Below are positions 52,598 through 61,924 of a DNA stretch of 64,000 nt, piece by piece. Every line of letters starts with the position of its first letter. The first letter of the stretch is position 1. The notes under the pieces were generated by a model. That model saw only the letters and a program-made list of their open reading frames with translations. It made no database searches and was not told the DNA's origin. Source of the DNA: Calothrix sp. NIES-2100. GTDB taxonomy: Bacteria > Cyanobacteriota > Cyanobacteriia > Cyanobacteriales > Nostocaceae. The stretch lies in the NCBI RefSeq assembly GCF_002368195.1, contig NZ_AP018178.1:6212645-6276644 (forward strand), given 5' to 3'. The position numbers and the translations under genes were made by a program.

Positions 52598-53242
52598 GTG
52601 CGGTTGATAACAGAACCCTATTTAAGTCAAGTAAGTCGCTGGCCTGAAACTGGTCGTCATATCCTAGCCCAATATGACGACCAGTCAATTGTTGTGTATC
52701 AAGCATATCGTCCAGCTATTGGTCACTTCGCTGCCACCCACGGGTATTTTGGCGGCGAATTTAGTCTTGATCGGATGAGTTGGATCAAGCCGAATTTTTT
52801 GTGGATGATGTATCGTTCCGGATGGGGTATAAAAACTGGGCAAGAAGTAATATTAGCTATTTGGATTCAACGTTGGGCTTTTGAAGAAATGTTGGCACAA
52901 GCAGTACATTCCACATTTAATCCCGAAGTCTATCTCAGTAAAAATGCTTGGCACTTAGAGCTAAAAGAGTCACAGGTGCGGTTGCAATGGGACCCGGATC
53001 ATGATCCATCAGGGGCCAAATTGCAACGACGGGCTATTCAGTTAGGGTTACGGGGAAAAGTGCTGGCTAATTATGCCAAAGATTGGATTTTGCAGATTGA
53101 AGACATTTCCGATTTTGTTCAACAACAGCGGCAAAACATTAATTCTGACTGTGCAGAATTGATTACACCACGCGAGACGGTTTACCCTGTGATTGATCAA
53201 CAAACGCAAAACAAGCTGGGATTATCTGCCTGGATTGAATAG
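52598..53242 (+). CDS. DUF4291 family protein
   Basis: A 214-residue protein of the DUF4291 family: VYQAYRPAIGHFAATHGYFGGEFSLDRMSWIKPNFLWMMYRSGWG is the typical core, followed by WDPDHDPSG. Function is unknown in the literature I know. It starts with GTG 12 bases after sqdB and ends six bases before sqdX, so it is co-transcribed with both sulfolipid genes. In other cyanobacteria I know, sqdB and sqdX are directly adjacent, which makes this an inserted gene. The start codon is chosen by the fit of MRLITEPYL. Confidence 0.85.
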   Translation: MRLITEPYLSQVSRWPETGRHILAQYDDQSIVVYQAYRPAIGHFAATHGYFGGEFSLDRMSWIKPNFLWMMYRSGWGIKTGQEVILAIWIQRWAFEEMLAQAVHSTFNPEVYLSKNAWHLELKESQVRLQWDPDHDPSGAKLQRRAIQLGLRGKVLANYAKDWILQIEDISDFVQQQRQNINSDCAELITPRETVYPVIDQQTQNKLGLSAWIE

Positions 53243-53248
53243 TTTTTT

Positions 53249-54385
53249 ATGAAAATAGCCCTATTCACCGAAACCTTTTTGCCCAAGGTGGACGGTATTG
53301 TAACGCGCTTGCGTCACACCGTTGACCATCTACAGCGTCATGGAAATCAAGTCTTAGTGATTGCCCCAGAAGGCGGGATCACCGAACATAAAGGAGCTAA
53401 AGTTTACGGCGTTAGTGGCTTTCCCCTGCCATTATATCCAGAGTTAAAAATGGCGCTACCCCGACCAGCAATTGGTTACGCTTTAGAAGACTTTAAACCA
53501 GATATTATTCATGTCGTCAATCCAGCAGTTTTGGGATTATCTGGGATATTTTATAGTAAAGTCCTGAAAATTCCTTTAGTAGCGTCTTACCATACCCATT
53601 TACCTCAATATCTTCAGCATTACGGTTTAGGAATGTTGGAAGGCTTACTTTGGGAATTACTCAAAGGCGCACACAATCAAGCTGAGTTAAATCTTTGTAC
53701 TTCCACGGCGATGATGGAGGAATTAACAGCACATGGGATTGAACGGGTAGATTTGTGGCAAAGAGGCGTGGATACAGAATTATTCCATCCTGATTTAGCT
53801 AGTATCGAGATGCGATCGCGTCTATCACAAAATCATCCCCAAAATCCTCTATTACTCTACGTTGGTCGTCTATCTGCCGAGAAAGAAATTGAGCGGATCA
53901 AACCAATTTTAGAGGCAATTCCCCAAGCGCGGTTAGCATTGGTAGGAGATGGCCCCCACCGCCAAGCACTGGAAAAACATTTTGCTGGGACTAATACCAA
54001 CTTTGTCGGTTATCTCATGGGACGGGAATTAGGTTCGGCTTTTGCGAGTGCTGATGCCTTTATTTTTCCTTCCCGGACAGAGACACTAGGATTAGTCCTA
54101 CTAGAAGCAATGGCCGCAGGTTGTCCTGTAGTCGCAGCTCGTTCAGGTGGAATTCCTGATATTGTTACAGACGGGGTCAATGGCTATCTTTTTGAGCCAA
54201 CAGCAGATATTCAAGGTGCAATTACCGCTACTGTTCGCTTGTTACAGGAGAAACAAGAATGTGACTTGATCCGTCAAAATGCCCGTAGAGAAGCCGAAAG
54301 GTGGGGATGGGCAAATGCTACACGTCAGCTACAAGATTATTATCAAAAAATAATTTTTTCGCAAAAGTTGACAAAAGTACTCTAA
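53249..54385 (+). CDS. sqdX: Sulfoquinovosyltransferase (SQDG synthase)
   Basis: A 378-residue GT4 glycosyltransferase that moves sulfoquinovose from the UDP-sugar to diacylglycerol at the thylakoid membrane, the last step of SQDG synthesis. N-terminal MKIALFTETFLPKVDGIVTRL, the sugar-nucleotide loop LLYVGRLSAEKEIERI, and the GT4 E-x7-E region FPSRTETLGLVLLEAMAAG are intact. SQDG is needed for photosystem II and phosphate starvation. Its operon partner sqdB lies two genes upstream. Confidence 0.95.
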   Translation: MKIALFTETFLPKVDGIVTRLRHTVDHLQRHGNQVLVIAPEGGITEHKGAKVYGVSGFPLPLYPELKMALPRPAIGYALEDFKPDIIHVVNPAVLGLSGIFYSKVLKIPLVASYHTHLPQYLQHYGLGMLEGLLWELLKGAHNQAELNLCTSTAMMEELTAHGIERVDLWQRGVDTELFHPDLASIEMRSRLSQNHPQNPLLLYVGRLSAEKEIERIKPILEAIPQARLALVGDGPHRQALEKHFAGTNTNFVGYLMGRELGSAFASADAFIFPSRTETLGLVLLEAMAAGCPVVAARSGGIPDIVTDGVNGYLFEPTADIQGAITATVRLLQEKQECDLIRQNARREAERWGWANATRQLQDYYQKIIFSQKLTKVL

Positions 54386-54541
54386 GTAGCCATCATAAAC
54401 TGCGTACAGCAGGAAGTATAAAAAAGGGCATGGGGTATGGGGCATTTGTCATTTGTCGTCCTTGTCCTCCTTGTCCCCCTTGTCCCCCTTCCCTTGTCTC
54501 CCCCTCCCCCCCTAGTCCCTAGTCCCTAATCCCTAATCCCC
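54386..54541. repeat. CCTTGTCCCCC-type low-complexity spacer
   Basis: A pyrimidine-rich run (CCTTGTCCTCCTTGTCCCCC... then CCTAGTCCCTAATCCC words) between sqdX and the adenylate cyclase gene. The same word family recurs at 58075-58125 and in opposite sense at 27600-27715. Confidence 0.7.
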
Positions 54542-57190
54542 ATGACACTCCCTAATCCTGGTAGCGTCTTGGCTACATTAACTGAACTCACTCAGGTTAA
54601 TCGTACCCACGCCTTGCTGCGTCGTGTTAAAGATCTTTCTGTTAACGAATTTGTTTGTTTACTAGATTTTATTACTGCTGAGTTTCAGCAATTTCTCAGA
54701 GCGATTGAGCTAATCAATAATGAAGCTCTAGAAACTATGCTGGAGAAAGTGCTAGAAGCCATCACACTGAAAATTGGTCAAATCCTCCAAGCAGAACACA
54801 CTGCCATTTTTTTAGTAGATTATGATAAAGGCCAGTTGTGGTCAAAAGTTCCCCAAGATAATAGTCAAAAATTTTTAGAAATTCGCACTCCTATTTCAGT
54901 TGGTATTCCCGGTCAAGTTGCCAGCACTGGCAAATATTTAAATATAGCTGAAACTGCTACTCATCCTCTATTTAGCCCAGAATTAGAAAAACAAATGGGC
55001 TACAAAATTCACAATCTTTTATGTATGCCAGTTTTGAGTAGTAAAAACCAAACTGTTGCAGTGGTTCAACTGGCTAATAAAGCTGGAAATATTCCCTTTG
55101 ATCATGATGATGAGGAAAGATTTCGAGATTTTGCAGCTTCGATTGGGATTATTTTGGAAAGTTGCCAAACTTTCTATGTAGCAGCTCGCAATCAACGAGG
55201 AGCCACAGCACTTTTACGAGCAACTCAAACCCTAGGGCAAAGTTTAGATTTAGAAGCAACTTTGCAAATAGTGATGGAGCAAGCTCGGATTTTAATGCAA
55301 GCAGACCGCAGCACCTTATTTTTATATCGTAAAGAAATGGGGGAACTCTGGACAAAGGTAGCGGCGGCGGCAGATGGCACAAACGCCATCGAAATCCGGA
55401 TGCCTTGCAACCGGGGAATTGTTGGCTATGTGGCTGCTACTGGGCAAGCTGTGAATATTCCAGATGCTTATCGAGATCCCCGCTTTGATCCATCTACAGA
55501 TAGAAAAACGGGATATCTAACTCGCAATATTTTATGTTTACCAGTATTTAATTCCGCCAATGAATTAATCGGCGTAACTCAATTAATTAATAAGCAACAA
55601 GGTAGTTTTACTGCATCTGATGAAGAATTTATGCGAGCTTTTAATATCCAAGCTGGAATTGCTTTGGAAAATGCTCGACTTTTTGAAAATGTGCTGTTAG
55701 AAAAACAATATCAGAAAGATATTTTACAAAGTTTATCTGATGCGGTAATTTCTACAGATATGGTAGGTCGGATTGTCACAATTAATGATGCGGCTTTAGA
55801 ATTACTAGGTTGTCCAATCAGAGATAATCCTCACAAAAATCATAAACATTTGTGGGAAAAAAATTTACTTGGTCGCTTTGTTTGGGAAGTTGTCCCCATT
55901 GAAAATTTACAAATGCGGCTGGAAGATAGTTTAAAAACTGGAGCCAAACATTATGTTCCAGAACAAAATTTGACGGTGGGATTGTACCATGTCCCTATTG
56001 CTGAGAGCCAAGTAAAGAGTGATGGGGCGACACCAAGCAATCAGCAACTTCAGAACCAAAATAACACTTCTCCCTCAGGAGAACCTCTTTACACTCCTGG
56101 TTCCTTAATTTTGGCATTGTGCGATCGCCAAAATCCAGATGTTTTTATTCCCTGGAATCTACCCCTGACTCCCCAATCTAAGTTTTTGAGTGCGAGTGAG
56201 GTACAAAAAGTTGAACGCAGCACCAATCTAACTGTGAATCCTTTAACTAATCCTGAAGGTGGAGTGCGGGGTGGTTTGGTGGTTCTAGAAGACATCAGCC
56301 AGGAAAAACGCCTAAAAACTACCATGTACCGCTACCTTACACCCCATGTTGCTGAACAAGTTATGGCTTTGGGGGACGATGCTTTAATGGTGGGAGAACG
56401 GAAAGATGTAACAATTTTATTTTCTGATATCCGTGGATATACTACCCTGACAGAAAATCTCGGTGCGGCTGAGGTAGTATCATTGCTCAACCAGTATTTT
56501 GAAACAATGGTAGAGGCAGTTTTTAACCATGAAGGCACTTTAGATAAGTTTATTGGCGATGCTTTAATGGCGGTGTTTGGTGCGCCTTTACCCCTGACAG
56601 AAAATCATGCTTGGAGAGCCGTACAAGCAGCATTAGATATGCGCCAACGGTTAGCAGAATTTAATCAGCGGCGGATTATTCAAGCACAGCCACAAATCCA
56701 TATTGGCATTGGGATTAGCTCCGGAGAAGTGGTTTCTGGTAACATTGGTTCCCACAAACGTATGGATTACACCGTCATTGGCGATGGCGTGAATTTAAGT
56801 TCCCGCTTGGAAGGTGTAACAAAAGAATATGGATGTGATATAGTATTAAGTGAATTTACTTACAATTTGTGCAGCGATCGCATTTGGACGCGTCAGTTAG
56901 ATAAAATTCGCGTCAAAGGGAAGTATCAAGCGGTGAATATCTATGAGTTAATTAGCGATCGCACTACTCCTCTTGATGATGCCACCCAAGATTTTTTATT
57001 CTATTATCAGTCAGGAAGAATGGCTTATTTAGCACGTAACTTTCAACGTGCGATCGCCTGTTTTGAAGCTGCTAAGAACATTCGACCGCAAGACCAGGCC
57101 GTTAATATCCACCTAGAACGCGCTCACAATTACCAGCAAACACCACCCCCAGAGTCTTGGGATGGTGTCTGGACAATGGTTGCTAAGTAA
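54542..57190 (+). CDS. cyaB1: GAF-GAF-PAS class III adenylate cyclase (CyaB1-like)
   Basis: An 882-residue cyclase that makes cAMP. Two GAF domains (about 60-210 and 225-385) each keep the NKxnFx3DE cyclic-nucleotide motif (NKAGNIPFDHDDE and NKQQGSFTASDEE); in Anabaena CyaB1 GAF-B binds cAMP and activates the enzyme. A PAS domain follows, interrupted by a low-complexity segment (residues about 485-540). The catalytic domain has both metal Asp residues (FSDIRGYT and IGDALM), the adenine-specifying Lys (LDKFIGD) and Thr (YTVIGD), and transition-state N and R (GVNLSSRL). A TPR-like C-terminus ends the protein. Domain order and length match CyaB1 (about 860 residues). Confidence 0.9.
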   Translation: MTLPNPGSVLATLTELTQVNRTHALLRRVKDLSVNEFVCLLDFITAEFQQFLRAIELINNEALETMLEKVLEAITLKIGQILQAEHTAIFLVDYDKGQLWSKVPQDNSQKFLEIRTPISVGIPGQVASTGKYLNIAETATHPLFSPELEKQMGYKIHNLLCMPVLSSKNQTVAVVQLANKAGNIPFDHDDEERFRDFAASIGIILESCQTFYVAARNQRGATALLRATQTLGQSLDLEATLQIVMEQARILMQADRSTLFLYRKEMGELWTKVAAAADGTNAIEIRMPCNRGIVGYVAATGQAVNIPDAYRDPRFDPSTDRKTGYLTRNILCLPVFNSANELIGVTQLINKQQGSFTASDEEFMRAFNIQAGIALENARLFENVLLEKQYQKDILQSLSDAVISTDMVGRIVTINDAALELLGCPIRDNPHKNHKHLWEKNLLGRFVWEVVPIENLQMRLEDSLKTGAKHYVPEQNLTVGLYHVPIAESQVKSDGATPSNQQLQNQNNTSPSGEPLYTPGSLILALCDRQNPDVFIPWNLPLTPQSKFLSASEVQKVERSTNLTVNPLTNPEGGVRGGLVVLEDISQEKRLKTTMYRYLTPHVAEQVMALGDDALMVGERKDVTILFSDIRGYTTLTENLGAAEVVSLLNQYFETMVEAVFNHEGTLDKFIGDALMAVFGAPLPLTENHAWRAVQAALDMRQRLAEFNQRRIIQAQPQIHIGIGISSGEVVSGNIGSHKRMDYTVIGDGVNLSSRLEGVTKEYGCDIVLSEFTYNLCSDRIWTRQLDKIRVKGKYQAVNIYELISDRTTPLDDATQDFLFYYQSGRMAYLARNFQRAIACFEAAKNIRPQDQAVNIHLERAHNYQQTPPPESWDGVWTMVAK

Positions 57191-57262
57191 TTGGTCAATG
57201 GTCAATGGTCAATGGTCAAAAAAATTCTTGACTATGGACTCTTGACTCTTGATTTTTAACAA
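57191..57262. repeat. TGGTCAA heptamers after the adenylate cyclase gene
   Basis: Three to four consecutive TGGTCAA units and then GACTCTTGACTCTTGA repeats between the cyclase stop and the end of the minus-strand 94-residue gene. Confidence 0.75.
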
Positions 57263-57264
57263 CT

Positions 57265-57549
57265 TTAGCCTTCCGGTTCATCCTGGTTACCCTGGTCATC
57301 CTCAAAAGGACTTTCACCAATTTTTAGTTGTTTTTTTGTCCGTTTTAACTGTTTCCAAAGCTCTTTGATTTGTTTGTAAGCTTCCTCAGGTGGTAATTTA
57401 CCCCCAGTTTCTAAGTTACAAATGTAACTTATTCGCTGGGCAAATTCCTGTAGATTTGCATTGAAAACCAAATTTTCTGGCTTCACATGACCGTAGTAAC
57501 GACCACGAGGATAGAGAAAATCATCTTTATTCACTGTTTTTTTCTCCAC
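57265..57549 (-). CDS. Conserved small cyanobacterial protein, 94 residues
   Basis: A highly charged, soluble protein with an N-terminal KDDFLYPRGRYYGHVKPENLVFNANLQEFA motif and a helical KLPPEEAYKQIKELWKQLKRTKKQL segment, ending in an acidic tail. I recognise it as a widespread cyanobacterial protein of unknown function, possibly DUF7219, but am not certain. No signal peptide. It is convergent with the cyclase and has its own upstream region; the start ATG at 57549 is followed closely by EKKTVNKDD. Function unknown. Confidence 0.7.
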   Translation of the reverse strand: MEKKTVNKDDFLYPRGRYYGHVKPENLVFNANLQEFAQRISYICNLETGGKLPPEEAYKQIKELWKQLKRTKKQLKIGESPFEDDQGNQDEPEG

Positions 57550-58341
57550 TTGTTCAACTCCCCCCTGTAGTTATATCTGAAGCTGAATCATTAGCCGTTC
57601 TACATCTCTGTTTTGTCCAGTCGGGAGTCATTAATAAATTAAACTCCTTTTGTTTATACGTTTTAGGAAAATTTGTCAATTCTAATCTTAAACAGAGATT
57701 GTCAAAGCTAAGTATCCTTCAATAGTAATATTTACTAAGTAGATTTTTAATTAAGATACCAAACGTCAGATAAATTACTCTTGCTCTTTACCAAAGCATT
57801 ACATCTGAGTGCATGATTGCTCAAAATCAGGAAGGCTATTAGATATGAGCAAAGCCTTATTACCAATGTATTAATATATACTATATATTCCAATTTTAAT
57901 ATTTTTCCTTGAGGACGAAAATTTAACTAGATCGTCAAAAAATGCAGTTTATCAAAAAATTATAGCAATTTTCAAAATGATTGTGACTCTCAAGAGTCAG
58001 TTGTCATTGGGCATGGGGCATGGGGACTGGGGCATTGGTGAACAAAGTCTCTTGCAATAGGCAATAGTTATTTGTCCCCCTTGTCCCCCTTGTCCCCCTT
58101 GTCCTCCTTGTCCCCCCTGCTCCCCAAACTTCGTTCTCTCTTTATCTCCCTTGTTTACTATTGCTGAGAACCACCTGCATCTACTTTGTCAGTTAGTTCC
58201 CACAACAAATTCAGAGTGCTATTTGCTAGTTGTGATTGACTGCTCAACGATCAGCAATGGCTAATTACTAATAACTAAAGATAAAATGGTTTAGCTTTAA
58301 GCGCCAAGATCTGCCCATATCCTGTAAATTTACTGCTCACC
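57550..58341. other. Long gene-free stretch upstream of purC
   Basis: The first 400 bases are AT-rich without a supported frame. Bases 57990-58125 contain GGGCATGG words and a run of CCTTGTCCCCC repeats. The purC promoter lies in the last 100 bases. No RNA gene was recognised. Confidence 0.55.
58074..58125. repeat. Run of CCCCCTTGT repeats
   Basis: Five to six consecutive nine-base units of TTGTCCCCC (one TTGTCCTCC). Similar tracts stand before the cyclase gene and, reversed, upstream of alaS. Confidence 0.85.
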
Positions 58342-59079
58342 ATGTCTGTTCATTCCAAGTTATACGAAGGCAAAGCAAAAATTCTCTATACCACGGACGA
58401 TCCTGAAGTCTTGTTGGCTGATTTTAAAGACGATGCCACTGCCTTTAATGCCCAAAAACGCGGTAGTATCCAAGGTAAGGGAAGCATTAACTGTATTATA
58501 TCTAGTAAGCTGTTTGGGCAGTTAGAAGCACAAGGCATAAAAACTCATTTTATTGACAACCCTGCCCCACATCAAATGCGGGTGAAGGCAGTAAAGATTG
58601 TGCCCTTAGAAGTAGTTGTGCGAAATATTGCAGCGGGTAGTCTGTGTGTGCAAACAGGGCTAGCATTGGGCACAATACTCAAACAGCCTTTAGTAGAGTT
58701 TTATTACAAAAATGATCAATTAGGCGATCCGTTATTAACAAGCGATCGCCTCTACCTGCTAGAACTAGCTACTCCGGAACAAGTTGAGACAATTACCCAT
58801 CTAGCATTGCAAATCAATGAGTTCCTCCGGAGCTTTTGGCAGCGTTGTGGCATTACTCTAGTAGACTTCAAACTAGAGTTTGGCTTGGACTCACAAAATC
58901 AAGTACTCTTGGCAGATGAAATTAGCCCTGATACTTGCCGTTTGTGGGACGCAGCCCAAGAGGACACTAACCTTCGGGTTATGGACAAAGACCGCTTTCG
59001 TAAAGACTTAGGAAATATAGAAAATGCCTACCAGGAGGTTTTACAAAGAGTTTTACAAGCAGTAGAAAGCCAAAATTAA
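58342..59079 (+). CDS. purC: Phosphoribosylaminoimidazole-succinocarboxamide synthase
   Basis: A 245-residue SAICAR synthetase of purine synthesis that joins aspartate to CAIR with ATP. It has the N-terminal KLYEGKAKILYTTDD, the ...DDATAFNAQKRG nucleotide segment, the VPLEVVVRNIAAGS motif and the LADEISPDTCRLWD motif. Length and order are standard. ATG 58342 is the usual start. It lies 98 bases before the Omp85 gene on the same strand, but probably has its own promoter. Confidence 0.97.
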   Translation: MSVHSKLYEGKAKILYTTDDPEVLLADFKDDATAFNAQKRGSIQGKGSINCIISSKLFGQLEAQGIKTHFIDNPAPHQMRVKAVKIVPLEVVVRNIAAGSLCVQTGLALGTILKQPLVEFYYKNDQLGDPLLTSDRLYLLELATPEQVETITHLALQINEFLRSFWQRCGITLVDFKLEFGLDSQNQVLLADEISPDTCRLWDAAQEDTNLRVMDKDRFRKDLGNIENAYQEVLQRVLQAVESQN

Positions 59080-59177
59080 ATCAAAACGGTAAAAATATTA
59101 TTTTTGTTTTTTACCTTTTACATGCGAGCATGATTGCCTTGTGATGGTGTGTGGACGAGAAGAGGAATTAAAATAAA

Positions 59178-61745
59178 ATGCGTTTATCTCCCGTATTGGT
59201 GGCGGCAGTAGCAATTGCAGCCCCTTTAGGTACTTCGCTCAGTGCAAATGCACAAACCACTGACAATGTTAAACAGACAGCAGATTTGTTGACACCGACG
59301 ACAAATCTGCTGTCTGAAGATCAGATCAATCAAGAACAAAAACATTCTAGTGAGAATAGCAAATCTTACCCCCAATTCCCAACGGTTTCGGCGGAAGGTA
59401 TAAATTCTCCTACTGTCGTCGCAGCATTTCCCCATTCTTCAGCGGGGACTGCAACACCAGAAATCATAGTCCCAACCACAACAGAGCCAAAAACTACACA
59501 AATTCCGCAAACATCTCCTAGTGCAGGGGTGAGGGCACTAAAGGGACTCCAGCCTCGGACGATCGCAGCTGCATTCCCCAAGCAGCCAGCTAAAACTACA
59601 ACACCAACAATTATCCAAATTCCGCAAACATCTGCTAGTGCAGGGGTAAAGGCACTAGAGGGACTTCAATCTCGGGCGATCGCAGTATCGCCCAATTCCT
59701 CAAGAGTTGCCCAAATTCCGCAACCCACCCTACAGCAAACAACTCCACAGCCTACTCCTCAACCAGCACCAGTTCCTAACATTCCACCGCCAAATACGCC
59801 ACAACCAACACCTTCGGCGGTTCCCAATAACACCCCATCCCCGCAAAATAACAACCCACCTTTAGGTACACCTGTATTTCCCAACAACCAAGAATCAACT
59901 CCAGAATCGAGTGAACCTAGGGTGTTAGTAGGGGAAGTATCGGTGAGATCGCAAACTGGGCAATTAGCACCGGAACTGGAAAATCAAGTCTACTCAGTAA
60001 TTCGTACCCAACCTGGAAGGACAACCACCCGTTCCCAACTCCAAGAAGATATTAATGCCATCTTTGGGACAGGATTCTTCTCCAATGTCCAAGCTGTGCC
60101 AGAAGATACACCATTGGGTGTGCGGGTAAGTTTTGTAGTTCAGCCAAACCCAGTCCTCACCAAGGTACAAATTCAAGCAAATCCAGGTACAAATGTTACA
60201 TCTGTACTACCGCAAAATACTGCTGATGAAGTATTTCGCGCACAGTATGGCAAAATCCTCAATTTACGCGACTTGCAGGAAGGTATCAAGCAGTTAACCA
60301 AGCGGTATCAAGACCAAGGTTACGTCCTAGCCAATGTCATTGGAGCGCCCCAAGTCTCGGAAAATGGAGTTGTCAACTTGCAAATAGCAGAAGGGGTAGT
60401 AGAAGACATTAAAGTCCGGTTCCGCAATAAAGAAGGACAGGATGTAGACGAGAAAGGAGAACCAATCCGGGGTCGGACACAGCCATATATCGTCACACGA
60501 GAATTGGAATTAAAGCCAGGACAGGTATTCAACCGCAACACCGTACAAAAAGATTTACAACGGGTATATGGGCTGGGAATCTTTGAAGATGTCAACGTCT
60601 CCCTTGACCCTGGTAGTGACCCCAGCAAGGTAGATGTAGTGGTGAATGTGGCGGAACGCAATAGCGGTTCGATCGCAGCTGGTGCGGGGATAAGTTCTGC
60701 CAGTGGACTATTTGGTACTATTAGTTACCAGCAGCAAAACCTCAATGGCAGAAACCAAAGGCTGGGAGCAGAATTACAAGTAGGTGAACGAGAACTGCTG
60801 TTTGACCTGCGCTTCACAGATCCTTGGATTGCAGGCGATCCAAGCCGGACATCCTACACAGCGAATATTTTCCGTCGCCGCTCAATTTCCTTAATTTTTG
60901 ATGGCAAAGATAACAATATTGAGACCTTTGCACCAGGTGACACCGAAGGCGATCGCCCCCGTGTTGTCCGCTTAGGTGGTGGTATCACCTTTACCCGTCC
61001 ACTTTCTGGGAATCCCTACGCTATTCCGGAATGGACGGCTTCTGCTGGCTTGCAATATCAACGGGTTTCCACCAAAGATGCCGATGGTAATAGCAGAACC
61101 CAAGGTACAATCTACCGGGATGGACAGCCGACAGAACTAATTCCCCTAACTGAATCAGGCTCAGGTGACGACGATTTGCTGCTATTCCAATTAGGCGCAC
61201 AACGCGATCGCCGCAATAACCCCTTGCAACCCACTAGTGGTTCCTATCTCCGTTTCGGGGTAGATCAGTCAATTCCCATAGGACAAGGTAATATCTTCCT
61301 GACACGCTTACGGGGTAGCTACAGCCAATATCTTCCCGTCAGCTTAATTAGCATCAGTAAAGGGCCACAAACTCTGGCTTTTAACTTGCAAGGAGGTACT
61401 ATTTTCGGTGACCTACCCCCCTATGAAGCCTTTACCTTAGGTGGAAGTAACTCCGTACGTGGTTATGAAGAAGGCACATTAACCAGCGCCCGCAGTTACG
61501 TACAAGCCTCTGTTGAATATCGCTTCCCCGTATTTTCCGTAGTTAGTGGCGCATTATTTTTCGATTTTGGTACTGATTTAGGCACTAGTACCAGATCAGC
61601 AGAATTGCTAAATAAAAATGGTACAGGCTACGGCTATGGTCTGGGCGTGCGCGTGCAATCACCATTAGGTCCAATACGGATTGACTATGGTATAAACGAC
61701 GATGGTGATAGCCGAATTAACTTTGGGATTGGGGAAAGGTTTTAA
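59178..61745 (+). CDS. Omp85/BamA-type outer-membrane assembly protein
   Basis: An 855-residue outer-membrane protein. Residues 1-25 are a signal peptide (cleaved after ANA). Residues 30-245 form a long Pro/Thr/Gln-rich linker with an internal duplication (IPQTSPSAGVRALKGLQ and IPQTSASAGVKALEGLQ). Three POTRA domains follow, at about 248-325, 326-408 and 409-497, then a beta-barrel (about 510-855) ending in Phe, with the VRGY motif. Cyanobacterial Omp85 inserts beta-barrel proteins and is related to chloroplast Toc75. It precedes lpxC, fabZ and lpxA, as in many Gram-negative genomes. The start is ATG 59178, close to AGAAGAGGAA. Confidence 0.92.
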   Translation: MRLSPVLVAAVAIAAPLGTSLSANAQTTDNVKQTADLLTPTTNLLSEDQINQEQKHSSENSKSYPQFPTVSAEGINSPTVVAAFPHSSAGTATPEIIVPTTTEPKTTQIPQTSPSAGVRALKGLQPRTIAAAFPKQPAKTTTPTIIQIPQTSASAGVKALEGLQSRAIAVSPNSSRVAQIPQPTLQQTTPQPTPQPAPVPNIPPPNTPQPTPSAVPNNTPSPQNNNPPLGTPVFPNNQESTPESSEPRVLVGEVSVRSQTGQLAPELENQVYSVIRTQPGRTTTRSQLQEDINAIFGTGFFSNVQAVPEDTPLGVRVSFVVQPNPVLTKVQIQANPGTNVTSVLPQNTADEVFRAQYGKILNLRDLQEGIKQLTKRYQDQGYVLANVIGAPQVSENGVVNLQIAEGVVEDIKVRFRNKEGQDVDEKGEPIRGRTQPYIVTRELELKPGQVFNRNTVQKDLQRVYGLGIFEDVNVSLDPGSDPSKVDVVVNVAERNSGSIAAGAGISSASGLFGTISYQQQNLNGRNQRLGAELQVGERELLFDLRFTDPWIAGDPSRTSYTANIFRRRSISLIFDGKDNNIETFAPGDTEGDRPRVVRLGGGITFTRPLSGNPYAIPEWTASAGLQYQRVSTKDADGNSRTQGTIYRDGQPTELIPLTESGSGDDDLLLFQLGAQRDRRNNPLQPTSGSYLRFGVDQSIPIGQGNIFLTRLRGSYSQYLPVSLISISKGPQTLAFNLQGGTIFGDLPPYEAFTLGGSNSVRGYEEGTLTSARSYVQASVEYRFPVFSVVSGALFFDFGTDLGTSTRSAELLNKNGTGYGYGLGVRVQSPLGPIRIDYGINDDGDSRINFGIGERF

Positions 61746-61840
61746 GTTGGTAAGTTGTCAGTTGTCAGTTGTTAGTTGTGAAAAACCAATGACCAATGAT
61801 CATTGACCATTGACTCTTGACTCTTGCCCCCTAACCAGGA
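61746..61840. repeat. Heptamer repeats between Omp85 and lpxC genes
   Basis: GTTGTCA, CAATGAC and TTGACTC heptamers fill the short spacer (for example AGTTGTCAGTTGTCAGTTG). It is another member of the dispersed heptanucleotide class. Confidence 0.75.
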
Positions 61841-61924
61841 AAGATGAATATTTTCAGGTGCAGTTCGCAGGTTCACAAATCTGAACATGAACATTACCAA
61901 CCGCAAAAAATTGACTTTTTGCTT

